A stretch of DNA of 64,000 nucleotides from Chthoniobacter flavus Ellin428. GTDB lineage: Bacteria; Verrucomicrobiota; Verrucomicrobiia; Chthoniobacterales; Chthoniobacteraceae. Made by a program: the position numbers and the translations under genes. The notes beneath the pieces are model-generated. The model did not search any database. It saw only the letters and a program-made list of their open reading frames with translations, and was not told the origin of the DNA. Below, in pieces: positions 48,133-56,803 of the stretch (positions are counted from its first letter, which is position 1; each line of letters starts with the position of its first letter). The stretch covers positions 124,001 through 188,000 of the forward strand of contig NZ_ABVL01000014.1 in the NCBI RefSeq assembly GCF_000173075.1, in the 5' to 3' direction.

Positions 48133-48927
48133 CTAGCGGCGTCGACGGACCACGAGTCCGAGCCCACCCGCGATCAGCAGTCCCGCGCTGCCCGGTTCCG
48201 GGATCGGGACGAAAGTGACGTTGGTGTTGCTGATCGTGAACTGGTCGGCCTTGAGACTGCTGCCCGCGAGGAAGCCCACGCGATTGTAGGCGAGGGTAAG
48301 CGGCGTCGTGTCCACGAAACTCCCGCTCAGGGTATAGCCGGTGGTCGAGGTGCGGTTGAGGGCGTAGGCGATGTTGACCGCGTTTCCAGCTTGAAGCGTC
48401 AGCGTGAGAGTGAAGTTGTAAGTGCCGTCGGCGATGGAGGGACTGCCGGTCGCCAGCGTCGTCGCGAGCTGCGTCTCGCCCGTCGTGGAAGTGTAGAGTG
48501 CCGTATTGCCGCTGCTGCGCTCGAAAAAAGAGCCGGTGTGAGTGCCGTCCGACTCCGAGGCGCTGTAGCCCAGCCAACCCGTAGCGGTGGAACTGCCGTT
48601 CGTGTTGTACAACCCGAAGCTGAGATCGCCGCCGGCGTTGCCGTTGTTAACCCCGGCCAGCGTGAATGTGCCGGTCATCTGGATCATGTCTCCGATCGCC
48701 GCGAGGGTGGCATTGCCCGAAAGAGAACCGGAAATCGAAACACCGGATGCGCTATCCTTCGCCCCCGTTCCGACAACTACTGTCGACGTGTTTGTGCCGG
48801 AGATGGCCTGACTGCCGGCGTCTTCTGTCCAAGACGTGATGAGCGTCGCCTCGGTAATACTCGGTATGAAAACCGCCAGTAACGTTAACCATCGTGCCGC
48901 TGACCCTATAAAGGTGTTTACACTCAT
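48133..48927 (-). CDS. PEP-CTERM exported protein
   Basis: 264 residues: signal peptide (about 1-27), a beta-sandwich-like domain rich in G, S and T (ISGSLSGNATLAAIGDMIQM...LTLTLQAGNAVNIAYALN, like laminin/concanavalin folds) and a C-terminal PEP-CTERM signal IPEPGSAGLLIAGGLGLVVRRRR. It is sorted by an exosortase outside the window. GTCGAC occurs twice just upstream of the start (48928-48933 and 48946-48951), a possible operator. It lies 54 bp upstream of the likely TPR gene start and might be cotranscribed with it. Confidence 0.88.
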   Translation of the reverse strand: MSVNTFIGSAARWLTLLAVFIPSITEATLITSWTEDAGSQAISGTNTSTVVVGTGAKDSASGVSISGSLSGNATLAAIGDMIQMTGTFTLAGVNNGNAGGDLSFGLYNTNGSSTATGWLGYSASESDGTHTGSFFERSSGNTALYTSTTGETQLATTLATGSPSIADGTYNFTLTLTLQAGNAVNIAYALNRTSTTGYTLSGSFVDTTPLTLAYNRVGFLAGSSLKADQFTISNTNVTFVPIPEPGSAGLLIAGGLGLVVRRRR

Positions 48928-49024
48928 GTCGACTGGGGTATACGTGTCGACTAGTGGCGACGCAAGGCAATTTACGTGAAAATACCCTTATCTGTCTTTG
49001 AAATGCCTCAATTTCGCGCGTTAA

Positions 49025-50110
49025 ATGCCCGGTTTGGAGCCACTTGAAGTTCCGTATCGCCGAAGCGGTATTTTCTCTGATAAAGCGGCAGGGATGATCG
49101 TGCCTGACAGCTATTGCTGGACAAACCCGTACATGAACGGGTGGATCCACCATTTTTACGGCCTCCATTTTCGGAATCTCTACGAAAAGAAAATCTTCAC
49201 GGAGTTCGAGTTTTATGAACTGCTGATGACCCGCAAGGAGCGTCCGGAGATCATGCTGAAGTGGTGCTTCGATTCGGATCGCGCAGGCATGGTCTATCTC
49301 TGCCGCGAACACGGCATCAATGTCGCCTTCAGCGAGGACGGGTTTTTCCCGCACTACTCGACCATGCACGTGGATCCGCTGGGCTTCTGCTGGGAGTCGT
49401 CGCTCTCGCGAATGGTGTTTCGTGGGGCGTCGGACAAGCAGCGGGCGCGGGCGCAGGCCGCGCGCAAGGCCTGGCTGCAAAAGCCGGGCAAGGAATTGCC
49501 GGCGTCGGTGAAGAAGCCATTCGTTTTCTGGCCGCTGCAGTTGCTGCACGACCAAGTGAACCAATGGGACCTCCGGGTGAAGAACTGGTGCGACCTGCTG
49601 CGGCACTTCCGCTCGGTCCTGCCCGACGAATTCCAGCTCGTGCTAAAAAAACATCCGCTGACCGATACGCCCGACATGGCCGGCCTCGAGGAATTGATAC
49701 CGACCCTGCCCAATACCGTGCTGCTGCCGAAGGAGGTGGACCTCACCACGCTGCTGCGCGAGTCGCGCGCCGTGGCGGGCGTGAATTCCAGCGTGCTCTA
49801 TGAAGCGCGGCTCATGCATCACAAGCCGACGTATGCCTACGGGCGGAGCTGGTTCACCGGGCACAGCGATTTGATCGTGCCCGTGCTGCGCCACGACCGG
49901 CGGCCACTGCCGCGCCTCGATTGGCTGGCGGATCCCACGCTAATGCGCAACGCGTGGCTCGACGATTACACGGATTGGTTTCTCGCACAGTTACTCGCGC
50001 GGCAGTTCGATCACAAGCTCGGGGAAAAACAGCCGGCGGAATTCAAGAAAAAGGTCTGGCACTTGAGCTGGCAGTCGTATTGCCAGCACGGCGAGGCGAT
50101 CTTCGATTGA
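49025..50110 (+). CDS. Capsule polysaccharide biosynthesis/export protein, KpsS/KpsC-like
   Basis: 361 residues resembling the Capsule_synth family (PF05159), which includes KpsS and KpsC, Kdo transferases acting on capsule lipid anchors. Landmarks are the C-terminal KPFVFWPLQLLHDQVNQWD near 160, FQLVLKKHPLTD near 203 and AGVNSSVLYEARLMHHKPTYAYG near 253, a nucleotide-sugar type domain. No other capsule genes lie near, so it is an orphan here. It begins about 100 bp after an AT-rich stretch and ends at a REP-like element. Role: cytoplasmic glycosyltransfer or export in polysaccharide assembly; specific substrate unknown. Confidence 0.72.
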   Translation: MPGLEPLEVPYRRSGIFSDKAAGMIVPDSYCWTNPYMNGWIHHFYGLHFRNLYEKKIFTEFEFYELLMTRKERPEIMLKWCFDSDRAGMVYLCREHGINVAFSEDGFFPHYSTMHVDPLGFCWESSLSRMVFRGASDKQRARAQAARKAWLQKPGKELPASVKKPFVFWPLQLLHDQVNQWDLRVKNWCDLLRHFRSVLPDEFQLVLKKHPLTDTPDMAGLEELIPTLPNTVLLPKEVDLTTLLRESRAVAGVNSSVLYEARLMHHKPTYAYGRSWFTGHSDLIVPVLRHDRRPLPRLDWLADPTLMRNAWLDDYTDWFLAQLLARQFDHKLGEKQPAEFKKKVWHLSWQSYCQHGEAIFD

Positions 50111-50135
50111 GGTGTTGCGCACGTAGCGGCGAACG

Positions 50136-50219
50136 CCGGAGGGACGCGCTCCTGCGCGTTCCCCATTTCCAGTTCAGGAAGAAGGAGGGGTGGGAGCGCG
50201 CAGGAGCGCATCCCTCCGG
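50136..50219. repeat. Full REP-like palindrome overlapping a gene 3' end
   Basis: CCGGAGGGACGCGCTCCTGC at 50136 and its inverted partner ending CATCCCTCCGG at 50219 make a long palindrome with a short asymmetric centre. Its right half lies inside the last 15 codons of the sterol-desaturase-family gene (50174-51031), giving the C-terminus LPRRDALLRAPTPPSS. Confidence 0.78.
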
Positions 50220-51031
50220 GGCAGCCGCAGCGCCCGCGCGAAGGGGTGCACGAGCTGCCCGACAAAATCCTGCGGAAATTCCTCGGGGATGCCAAAGTTC
50301 TCCGGCACACGATCCTTGGGCATGTAGAAGGTGCCGAAGAGCAGATCCCAGAAGACGAAAAGGCCGGCGAAGTTTTTGTCCCACGCTTCACGATCCCTCG
50401 AGTGATGCCAGCGGTGGAACCGCGGGGTGGCGATGACATAACGCAGCGGGCCGAAGTCCCAGCTCACGTTGGCGTGCAGAAAGATGGCGTAGAGGGTGAA
50501 GAAACCGGCCGCGGAAAATGCGGCGATGGGCTTGAAACCGAGCAGGAGGAACGGTGTGACCTGGCAAACTTTCGAAACGAAATCATTCACCGGATGGACG
50601 CGCACGCTGCTCAGCCAGTCGAGATCCTCGGAGCTGTGGTGTACGGCGTGAAACGGCCACCAGCGTCCGCGATGAAAGAGCCGGTGCGACCAATAGCCGA
50701 AGAAATCGAAGAGCACGTAAATCTCGATGATTTCCGCCCAAAGCGGCTGCCGCGAGAGCGGGCCGAACCCGTGATACGCGCCGCTTTTCAGCCCGTCGGC
50801 GCTGGTGATCCCGAGCCCGATCAGGATCAACGCAGGAAGAATAAACGCGCCGCGAGTGATCACCTTGGTGACCAGTGGAGTGAAGAACCAAAAGCAGATG
50901 TCGGTGAACCAGCCCCGGCGCAGGATCGGGCGCTGGCGATTGCGCGCGATGACGCGTTCGATGATGAAGAAGAAGACCGAAAGAACCGCGAGTCCAAGTG
51001 TGATGCGGAGAATTTGAGCGTCGGGTTTCAT
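50174..51031 (-). CDS. Sterol desaturase / fatty acid hydroxylase family protein
   Basis: 285-residue integral membrane di-iron oxygenase. His-box motifs are visible: HRLFH (residues 116-120), HAVHH (128-132) and HRWHH near 216, with several membrane helices (about 8-28, 50-75, 95-115, 160-190). It would hydroxylate or desaturate lipids such as fatty acids, hopanoids or carotenoids. It is convergent with the KpsS-like gene. The last codons come from the REP-like element, suggesting the element's insertion replaced the original C-terminus, with little effect on the catalytic part. Confidence 0.88.
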   Translation of the reverse strand: MKPDAQILRITLGLAVLSVFFFIIERVIARNRQRPILRRGWFTDICFWFFTPLVTKVITRGAFILPALILIGLGITSADGLKSGAYHGFGPLSRQPLWAEIIEIYVLFDFFGYWSHRLFHRGRWWPFHAVHHSSEDLDWLSSVRVHPVNDFVSKVCQVTPFLLLGFKPIAAFSAAGFFTLYAIFLHANVSWDFGPLRYVIATPRFHRWHHSRDREAWDKNFAGLFVFWDLLFGTFYMPKDRVPENFGIPEEFPQDFVGQLVHPFARALRLPRRDALLRAPTPPSS

Positions 51032-51164
51032 GGGGAGGTTTATTTGCCTATCAGACGCGACTTGTGGCCGGCGGTTACATTCTCCTATTACCTGCAGCGT
51101 TGCACGGAAAAGGCCACTGCTCGAAAGCGGGTCGACCGGCGCGACTTTTTTATTTTCCTTTTTT

Positions 51165-52781
51165 ATGATGCGTTCGTTCCTCCTGCAGTGGGTGTGCGGT
51201 CTCGCTTTGATCGCGAATGGCGGTTTGGCCGCCGAGAATTTCGATGTCGTGGTCTATGGCGCGACGCCGGCCGGTGTTTGCGCGGCGACGGCCGCGGGGC
51301 GCGCTGGGGCGAAGGTCGCCCTGGTCGAGCCGCTGCCGGTGGTCGGTGGGATGATGTCGAGCGGTCTCAGCTTTAGCGATTCGAACCAATGCGATCGCCG
51401 CACCCTCGGTGGCTTGTTCGAGGAGTTTCATCTGCGCGTGGAAGCGGACTATCGGAAGCGCGGGGTGACACTGCCCTATGAGGTCGCGGTGAAGGACAAT
51501 CGCCCATGGACCTACGAACCGCATGTGGCCGAGCAGGTCTTCCACGATCTGTTGCGCGAAGCCGGCGTGCAGATTTTCACCGGTCAGCAACTCGTTTCGG
51601 CGGTGAAAGAAGGCCCGCGCATTCGTGAGATCAAGACGGACCATGGGGAATTCGCGGGGCGTGAGTTTGTCGACGCCAGCTACGAGGGCGATCTGCTCGC
51701 CGCGGCGAAGGTTTCATTCGTGGTCGGACGCGAGAGCAAACAGCAGTACGGCGAGACGCTGGCCGGCCAGCAATACAAGAAACCGCGCATGGCCTTCTCG
51801 CCACGCGATGCCGCGGGAAAGCTACTGCCGCTCATGACCGCGGAGAGTGCCGGGCCGGATGAAGGCGACGCGCACATCATGACCTACAGCTGGCGGATCA
51901 CGATGACCAAAGTCCCCGGCAACAGTGTGCCGCAAGTGCAGCCGCCGAATTATGATCCGGCGCGCTTCGAACTGGCGCGCCGCCTTCTGCAAAGTGGCAA
52001 GGACCCGCGCATGGTGGCCGTGGATATTTACCCGATTCCCGGCGACAAAGTGGACGTGAACAACGGCATCGGGAGACAGATCTCCATGGGGCTCATCGGC
52101 GCGGCGGATGCCTGGCCCAATGCGAGCCCGGCTGAGCGTGCGAAAATCTGGCAGCGGCACAAGGACTACGCGCTCGAGTTTCTGTGGTTTCTCGGCCACG
52201 ACCCGGCGGTGCCGGAGGCAATCCGCGCGGACATTTCCAGCTACGGATTCGCCAGGGATGAAAACGCCACGCCGGACCATTGGCCACCGGTGATCTATAT
52301 CCGCGAAGCGCGGCGGATGCTCGGGGAATTCGTGATGACCCAGGCGGATATCCGGAAGGAGATCACCAAACCTGATTCCATCGGCATCGGCTCATTTCCA
52401 GTCGATTCGCACGACTGCCAGCGCGTGCCGACGGAGGACGGCGGATGGGTGAATGAAGGCACGATTTTCCCGGTGCACATGGCCGGCACGAAATACGGGC
52501 AGCCGTATCAGTTGCCGTATCGCGCCATTCTCCCGAAGCGCGCGGAGTGCGACAATCTCCTCGTGCCTGTCTGCCTTTCCGCATCGCATGTCGCACTGGG
52601 CAGTGTGCGCGTGGAGCCGACCTGGATGGTGCTGGGACAAAGCGCGGGCGTGGCCGCGGCCTTCGCGGCGAAGAAGGATGTGCCGGTGCAGGACTTGCCC
52701 GTGCCGGAACTGGAAGAGCGTTTGCGCGTAGTCCATCAGGTGCTCGACTTGCGCCCGGAACATCTCGCCGCCGTGCAGTAG
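51165..52781 (+). CDS. Exported FAD-dependent oxidoreductase (PF12831 type)
   Basis: 538 residues with a signal peptide (MRSFLLQWVCGLALIANGGLAA). An FAD-binding Rossmann motif appears as VVVYGATPAGVCAATAAGRAG near 27, with VGGMMSSGLSFSD near 62, EFVDASYEGDLLAAA near 167 and LLVPVCLSASHVALGSVRVE near 475. This matches the FAD-dependent oxidoreductases common in Planctomycetota/Verrucomicrobiota that are predicted to act on secreted polysaccharide-derived substrates. The ATG at 51165 (or 51168) opens the signal. It is divergent from the desaturase gene; the gap is 133 bp. Natural substrate unknown. Confidence 0.88.
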   Translation: MMRSFLLQWVCGLALIANGGLAAENFDVVVYGATPAGVCAATAAGRAGAKVALVEPLPVVGGMMSSGLSFSDSNQCDRRTLGGLFEEFHLRVEADYRKRGVTLPYEVAVKDNRPWTYEPHVAEQVFHDLLREAGVQIFTGQQLVSAVKEGPRIREIKTDHGEFAGREFVDASYEGDLLAAAKVSFVVGRESKQQYGETLAGQQYKKPRMAFSPRDAAGKLLPLMTAESAGPDEGDAHIMTYSWRITMTKVPGNSVPQVQPPNYDPARFELARRLLQSGKDPRMVAVDIYPIPGDKVDVNNGIGRQISMGLIGAADAWPNASPAERAKIWQRHKDYALEFLWFLGHDPAVPEAIRADISSYGFARDENATPDHWPPVIYIREARRMLGEFVMTQADIRKEITKPDSIGIGSFPVDSHDCQRVPTEDGGWVNEGTIFPVHMAGTKYGQPYQLPYRAILPKRAECDNLLVPVCLSASHVALGSVRVEPTWMVLGQSAGVAAAFAAKKDVPVQDLPVPELEERLRVVHQVLDLRPEHLAAVQ

Positions 52782-52942
52782 AGGATTTAGGAACGGTTCT
52801 CGGAATTCGTTTCCGCATCACGGGAAGCGCTGGAGGGCCGAGGAGGTGGAGGGGAATCGCGGCGGCCGGTAATGGGCGAGTCACCGCGCCGTCGGTGCTG
52901 AGAGAACACGCTGACTAAACCATACTGTAGCCTCGGCTGGAT

Positions 52943-53118
52943 TAAACGCAGAGGCCGCAGCGCGGCGAAGCCGCAACCAAAGAAATTTTTAAAACGCACA
53001 GGTCGCAGAGACGCAGAGAAACGGAGGGATGCGCTCCTGCGCGTTCCCCAGTTTTGGTGGACGGGAAATTTCCGCAGGCTGCGTACACTTTTCAGGTTAG
53101 CACTGCGGAGAACGCAGA
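52943..53118. repeat. Cluster of dispersed repeats in a 371-bp gene-free gap
   Basis: The gap 52782-53152 carries no gene. It holds an AACGCAGAG-type element (52943-52984), a REP-like half element GGAGGGATGCGCTCCTGCGC (53025-53044) and a copy of the GCTGCGTACACTTTTCAGGT / GGTTAGCACTGC box (53066-53118), inverted relative to 35219-35257. It is a landing site where several repeat families accumulate. Confidence 0.7.
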
Positions 53119-53152
53119 GGGCCGCAGAGAATGACAGTCGCGAGTGGACGAG

Positions 53153-53590
53153 TTATTGTCCCGTGACCTTCACGTGGAAATATTTTGGCGGGACGCCGTT
53201 GACGAGTGGCGGGAAGGGGACGGTGACGGCTTGGAGCGTACCGTCGGTGGCGACGATTGTCGGTGTGTCGGTGCTGGGGATCCAGATGGAGAGATCGGCA
53301 CTGAACTCGACGGTGTAGGTGAGGCCGACGCCGGTGGCATCGACCCGACGGCCGAAGAGGGCGTATTTATCGAGACCACCGGAGCCGTTCGGCACGGTGA
53401 GCAAGACTGGCGTGCCGTAGCCGTTGATGGCATTGCCGTTGACCTGGATCGGGCCAAGCGGGGCGGAGCCGAAGCCAGTGAGGAAGGCCCACTTCAGAAT
53501 GTTCTTGAGACCGTCGCCGTTGAAGTCGCCCAAGGGATCGAGCGCGTTATCGGGAAGGCCGGCGCCGGAGGCCCAATCCTGCAGCAAGGA
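53153..53590. repeat. Direct repeat, copy 1: C-terminal cassette (partner 55814-56250)
   Basis: About 435 bp encoding the last 145 residues of the 881-residue gene match 55814-56250 with only scattered differences, e.g. both carry GAAGTCGCCCAAGGGATCGA and GGCCGGCGCCGGAGGCCCAA. It spans the stop codon and ends just inside the C-terminal module boundary. It reflects recent duplication or gene conversion. Confidence 0.85.
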
Positions 53591-55798
53591 CCGACGGGTG
53601 ACGGTTACGGTGTAGGTCTGGCTGGTCTGGCCATCCGCGGCCGTCACGATCACCGGGATCGAGGTGACACCGGGTGCGAGAGTGATCGAATTGCTCGCGT
53701 TTCCAGAGGTCGTCGCCACGCCATTGACCGTCACGGTAGCAGTGGAGTCGAAGGTCGTGGGGGTAAGGGTGATCGCGGCCGTCGCGTTCGAAACACTATC
53801 GATATAGGCGTAGGTGGCCGAATCGAACGAGGGCGAAAGGGTGCCGGCGCTGGGTTGCAAATTGCTGAGGGTGGTACTCGCAGGCAAGGTGGTGAAGTTG
53901 AGCGGACTGCCTTTTACGTTGCTCAAAAGATTGGAGGTGCCGCCGAAGACGAAGAAGGTATAAGTGGTGCCAGGTTGAAGACCAGAGATGTTGGCACTGA
54001 CGGGAGCACTCGTGTTGCTGGTGACGAACGCGGGCGTGGCCGCGACCATGATGGTGCTGGGCGGAGGAAAAATCGCGCCGCCGGTAAAAGGAGTATAACC
54101 AAATGAGGCGGGCATCGGCCCCCCTTGGGGGTTGAGGAGCCCGTTCAAGGTGGCGGACGTGGCGGTGATATTGGTCGCGACCTGAGTGGTCGCCGTGGCG
54201 GCAATCGTCACAATCGGGCCGATGCCCGTATTATTGGCCGGGCTCGGATCATAAACCGTGGAAGAGATGGTCGCGGTGTTGCTGATCGTGGCATGTCCTG
54301 CCAAGGTTGAAGTGAGTTGGAGCGTGGCGGTGGCGCTGCCTCCGCTGGGAATATCGCCTACTGTCCAGACGATAGAGGATCCCTCTTGCGCGCAACTTCC
54401 CTGGGAGGTGGTGGCCCCCACATAATTGAGGACAACGCCGGGCAATTTGTAGAGTGCCGTTGCGGCAGTTGCGGTGGTTGGGCCGTTATTTGTCGCCGTG
54501 AGGGTGACGTAAACCGAACTCCCGTAACCGATTTGCGCGGGTGACACCGACTGTGAGATCGCAAGGTCGGCGGTCGGCTGGGATGCGGGATAGTAGCTGT
54601 GGACCGCGCCGCCGTCGTTGGAGAGGTACAAGACGTTGTTGGCCAAGGATGCCTGGCCGCCGAGCGGGATGGTTTGTCTCAGCGCGTAAGTGGCACGATC
54701 GAAGATATAGGTGTGTGAACTGGAAGAAACGATGACCGTATCGATGGTGACGAGCGGTTGACCGTAGAGCCCTACATCGTCACCGGTGGCATAGGTGCCG
54801 AGGAGCGCACCGGTCGTGGCGCTGTAGGCCTGCACGCCCGGTCTGGCGATGATGTAGACGATGCCATCGGCTACCGCGGGCGTTCCCCAGAATTGGCCGG
54901 CCACACTCCACGGGGAGCTCTGGGCAGTGAGGTTGACGGCGTAAAGATTGGTCGGGCTGGCTACGAAGGCGAACCCTCCGTCGATGGCCGGCACCGTGTT
55001 CAGCGTGGCATTCGGATTCAGGTTGCCGAGGCTGACCGACCAGAGAATGTTGCCGGTTACCGGATCATGAGCGCGAAAGCTATTGCTGATCCAGGTGTAG
55101 AGCAGGCCGTTGTAATAGGCGGGAGTCCATTCGGTGCCATTGTCCAGCGATTCGTTGAGGAACCGCTGGTTGCCGTTGGCGGTATCGAATCCGTAAAGGC
55201 CACCAAAATTGCCGCCGGGCGTCCAAACGCCATCATCGACCACCACCGGCGCGTAATAGGGACTTCCTCCGGGCGCTTCGATGGGCGCGGTCCAGATCGC
55301 ATTGCCCGTCGCCGCGTCGAGACATTGCAACGTCGGTGTATTGGTGGAAGCCGACGCCCAGGTGTTTTCCACGTAGACTCTGCCACCGGCGAGAGTAGGC
55401 GGAGTGAATGCCGATAGCCTTCCAGAATTCGTTTGCCGCCAAAGCTCGATGCCGGTGTTCGCGTCGAGGGCGCTGATGCAGTTCGTGTTGGTCGCGCTGC
55501 TGATCGAGGTGACCAGCATGATCCCGTTTTCGATCGATACGGGATTCAGATTGGTAACGTTGCTATAAGACACGCTCCATCCGGCTTGATAGAGGGCGCT
55601 GCCGAGGGTGACGGGTTGATAGCCGGTGTGCGCCGGACCGTTGCCGAAGGTCGGCCAGTCGCGGTAGGTTGCGGGAGAATCTGCATGCGCGCTGATGGCG
55701 AAAAGACCGACCAGGCAAAGCGCGAGGCGGGCGGCGGTAGAGGTGAGGCGACGATTTATTTCATACCGGCGGGCCAGCCGGTTTCCAGATGATACCAT
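53153..55798 (-). CDS. Exported PQQ-like propeller / DUF11 / cadherin-like surface protein
   Basis: 881 residues. A signal region (about 18-40) precedes a PQQ-like beta-propeller (about 45-400, repeated ALDANTGIELWRQ, CLDAATGNAIWTAP, AHDPVTGNILWSV). A DUF11-type domain (about 410-530, ADLAISQSVSPAQIGYGSSV), a fibronectin-III-like segment (about 535-640), a cadherin-like sandwich (about 645-735) and a C-terminal module (738-881: LQDWASGAGLPDNALDPLGD, DFNGDGLKNILKWAFLT) follow. The last module is nearly identical to that of the upstream gene. It probably is a cell-surface protein and need not be an enzyme. It starts 15 bp after the stop of the giant upstream gene, so the two form a tandem. Confidence 0.88.
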   Translation of the reverse strand: MVSSGNRLARRYEINRRLTSTAARLALCLVGLFAISAHADSPATYRDWPTFGNGPAHTGYQPVTLGSALYQAGWSVSYSNVTNLNPVSIENGIMLVTSISSATNTNCISALDANTGIELWRQTNSGRLSAFTPPTLAGGRVYVENTWASASTNTPTLQCLDAATGNAIWTAPIEAPGGSPYYAPVVVDDGVWTPGGNFGGLYGFDTANGNQRFLNESLDNGTEWTPAYYNGLLYTWISNSFRAHDPVTGNILWSVSLGNLNPNATLNTVPAIDGGFAFVASPTNLYAVNLTAQSSPWSVAGQFWGTPAVADGIVYIIARPGVQAYSATTGALLGTYATGDDVGLYGQPLVTIDTVIVSSSSHTYIFDRATYALRQTIPLGGQASLANNVLYLSNDGGAVHSYYPASQPTADLAISQSVSPAQIGYGSSVYVTLTATNNGPTTATAATALYKLPGVVLNYVGATTSQGSCAQEGSSIVWTVGDIPSGGSATATLQLTSTLAGHATISNTATISSTVYDPSPANNTGIGPIVTIAATATTQVATNITATSATLNGLLNPQGGPMPASFGYTPFTGGAIFPPPSTIMVAATPAFVTSNTSAPVSANISGLQPGTTYTFFVFGGTSNLLSNVKGSPLNFTTLPASTTLSNLQPSAGTLSPSFDSATYAYIDSVSNATAAITLTPTTFDSTATVTVNGVATTSGNASNSITLAPGVTSIPVIVTAADGQTSQTYTVTVTRRSLLQDWASGAGLPDNALDPLGDFNGDGLKNILKWAFLTGFGSAPLGPIQVNGNAINGYGTPVLLTVPNGSGGLDKYALFGRRVDATGVGLTYTVEFSADLSIWIPSTDTPTIVATDGTLQAVTVPFPPLVNGVPPKYFHVKVTGQ

Positions 55799-55813
55799 AA
55801 CTGAAGGACGATC

Positions 55814-56250
55814 TTACTGCCCCGTGACCTTGATGTGAAAGTATTTTGGTGGGACGCCGTTGACGAGCGGTGGGAAGGGAACCGTGACCGCCTGGAGTGT
55901 GCCGTCGGTGGCGACGACGGTGGGCGTATCGGTGCTGGGGACCCACGTGGAAAGATCGGCACTGAACTCGACGGTGTAGGTGAGGCCGACGCCGCCGGCA
56001 TCGACGCGGCGGCCGAAGAGCGCGTATTTATCGAGACCGCCGGAGCCGTTCGGCACGGTGAGCAGGACTGGCGTGCCGTAGCTGTTGAGGGCATTGCCAT
56101 TGACCTGGATCGGGCCGAGTGGGGCGGAGCCGAAGTCAGTGAGGAAAGCCCACTTCAAAATGTTTTTGAGACCGTCGCCGTTGAAGTCGCCCAAGGGATC
56201 GAGCGCGTTATCCGGGAGGCCGGCGCCGGAGGCCCAATCCTGGAGCGGCG
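55814..56250. repeat. Direct repeat, copy 2: C-terminal cassette (partner 53153-53590)
   Basis: Second copy of the cassette, at the C-terminus of the giant upstream gene. The encoded module keeps WASGAGLPDNALDPLGDFNG and the TVPFPPLVNGVPPKYFH tail with only conservative changes (TGFGS/TDFGS, VKVTGQ/IKVTGQ). Confidence 0.85.
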
Positions 56251-56458
56251 TGCGGCGGGTGACGACGACGGTGTAGGTGGCGGTCGATCCATCCTGGCCG
56301 GTTTCGACAATGGTGAAGGTATTCGGACCGACGTTGAGTGGGATGGGGTTGCTGCTCCCGCCGCCGCCCAGGATGACGATGAGATTGAAGATCCCTTGAT
56401 GAATGGGGTGGCCATCGACCGTGGCGGAGCCGCCGTTGGGGTAGGTCACATCCACCAC
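55814..56458 (-). CDS. C-terminal fragment of the giant propeller protein
   Basis: 214 residues beginning MVDVTYPNGGSATVDG, the end of a cadherin-like beta-sandwich (NTFTIVETGQDGSTATYTVV), then the C-terminal module with GDFNGDGLKNILKWAFLTDF and KYFHIKVTGQ. It has no signal peptide and no credible start, and continues the frame lost at the G6 run (56519-56524). As an independent gene it would make no sense; it belongs to the composite entry. The module resembles the calcium-loop-like D-x-N-x-D-G-x-x-N plus beta-sandwich endings common in verrucomicrobial secreted proteins. Confidence 0.75.
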   Translation of the reverse strand: MVDVTYPNGGSATVDGHPIHQGIFNLIVILGGGGSSNPIPLNVGPNTFTIVETGQDGSTATYTVVVTRRTPLQDWASGAGLPDNALDPLGDFNGDGLKNILKWAFLTDFGSAPLGPIQVNGNALNSYGTPVLLTVPNGSGGLDKYALFGRRVDAGGVGLTYTVEFSADLSTWVPSTDTPTVVATDGTLQAVTVPFPPLVNGVPPKYFHIKVTGQ

Positions 56459-56803
56459 CAGCGAGGTGGTGGCAGAGGAGACGCTGGCAGTGTAGCTGGT
56501 AATGTTACTGGAGAAAGCGGGGGGAGAGTGTACCGGGTGGTGAGGGAAGAGACTGGACAGCTGCGCGAGGGGGCGTCCCGGTGGTGAAAGTCATGCCGGC
56601 TCCGAAGCCGGTGCCAGCGGCGCTCTCGGCGCGGGCGCGGTAGTAATAGGTGGTGTTCGGCAGGAGGTTTCGGAGCGAGGCGCTGAAACTGGTGCTGCCC
56701 CGCGAACCGAAGAGGATGCCGGGGATGTTCGAGCCGTAGGAGGTATCCAAGCCGTAGTCGAATGAAATGGTGGTGGGGAGGCCGTGGCCATCGTAAATGC
56801 CGT

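Noticed and set aside
50136..50219. Insertion sequence or transposon
   Set aside because: No transposase or target duplication seen; only a short palindrome, so it was listed as a REP-like repeat.
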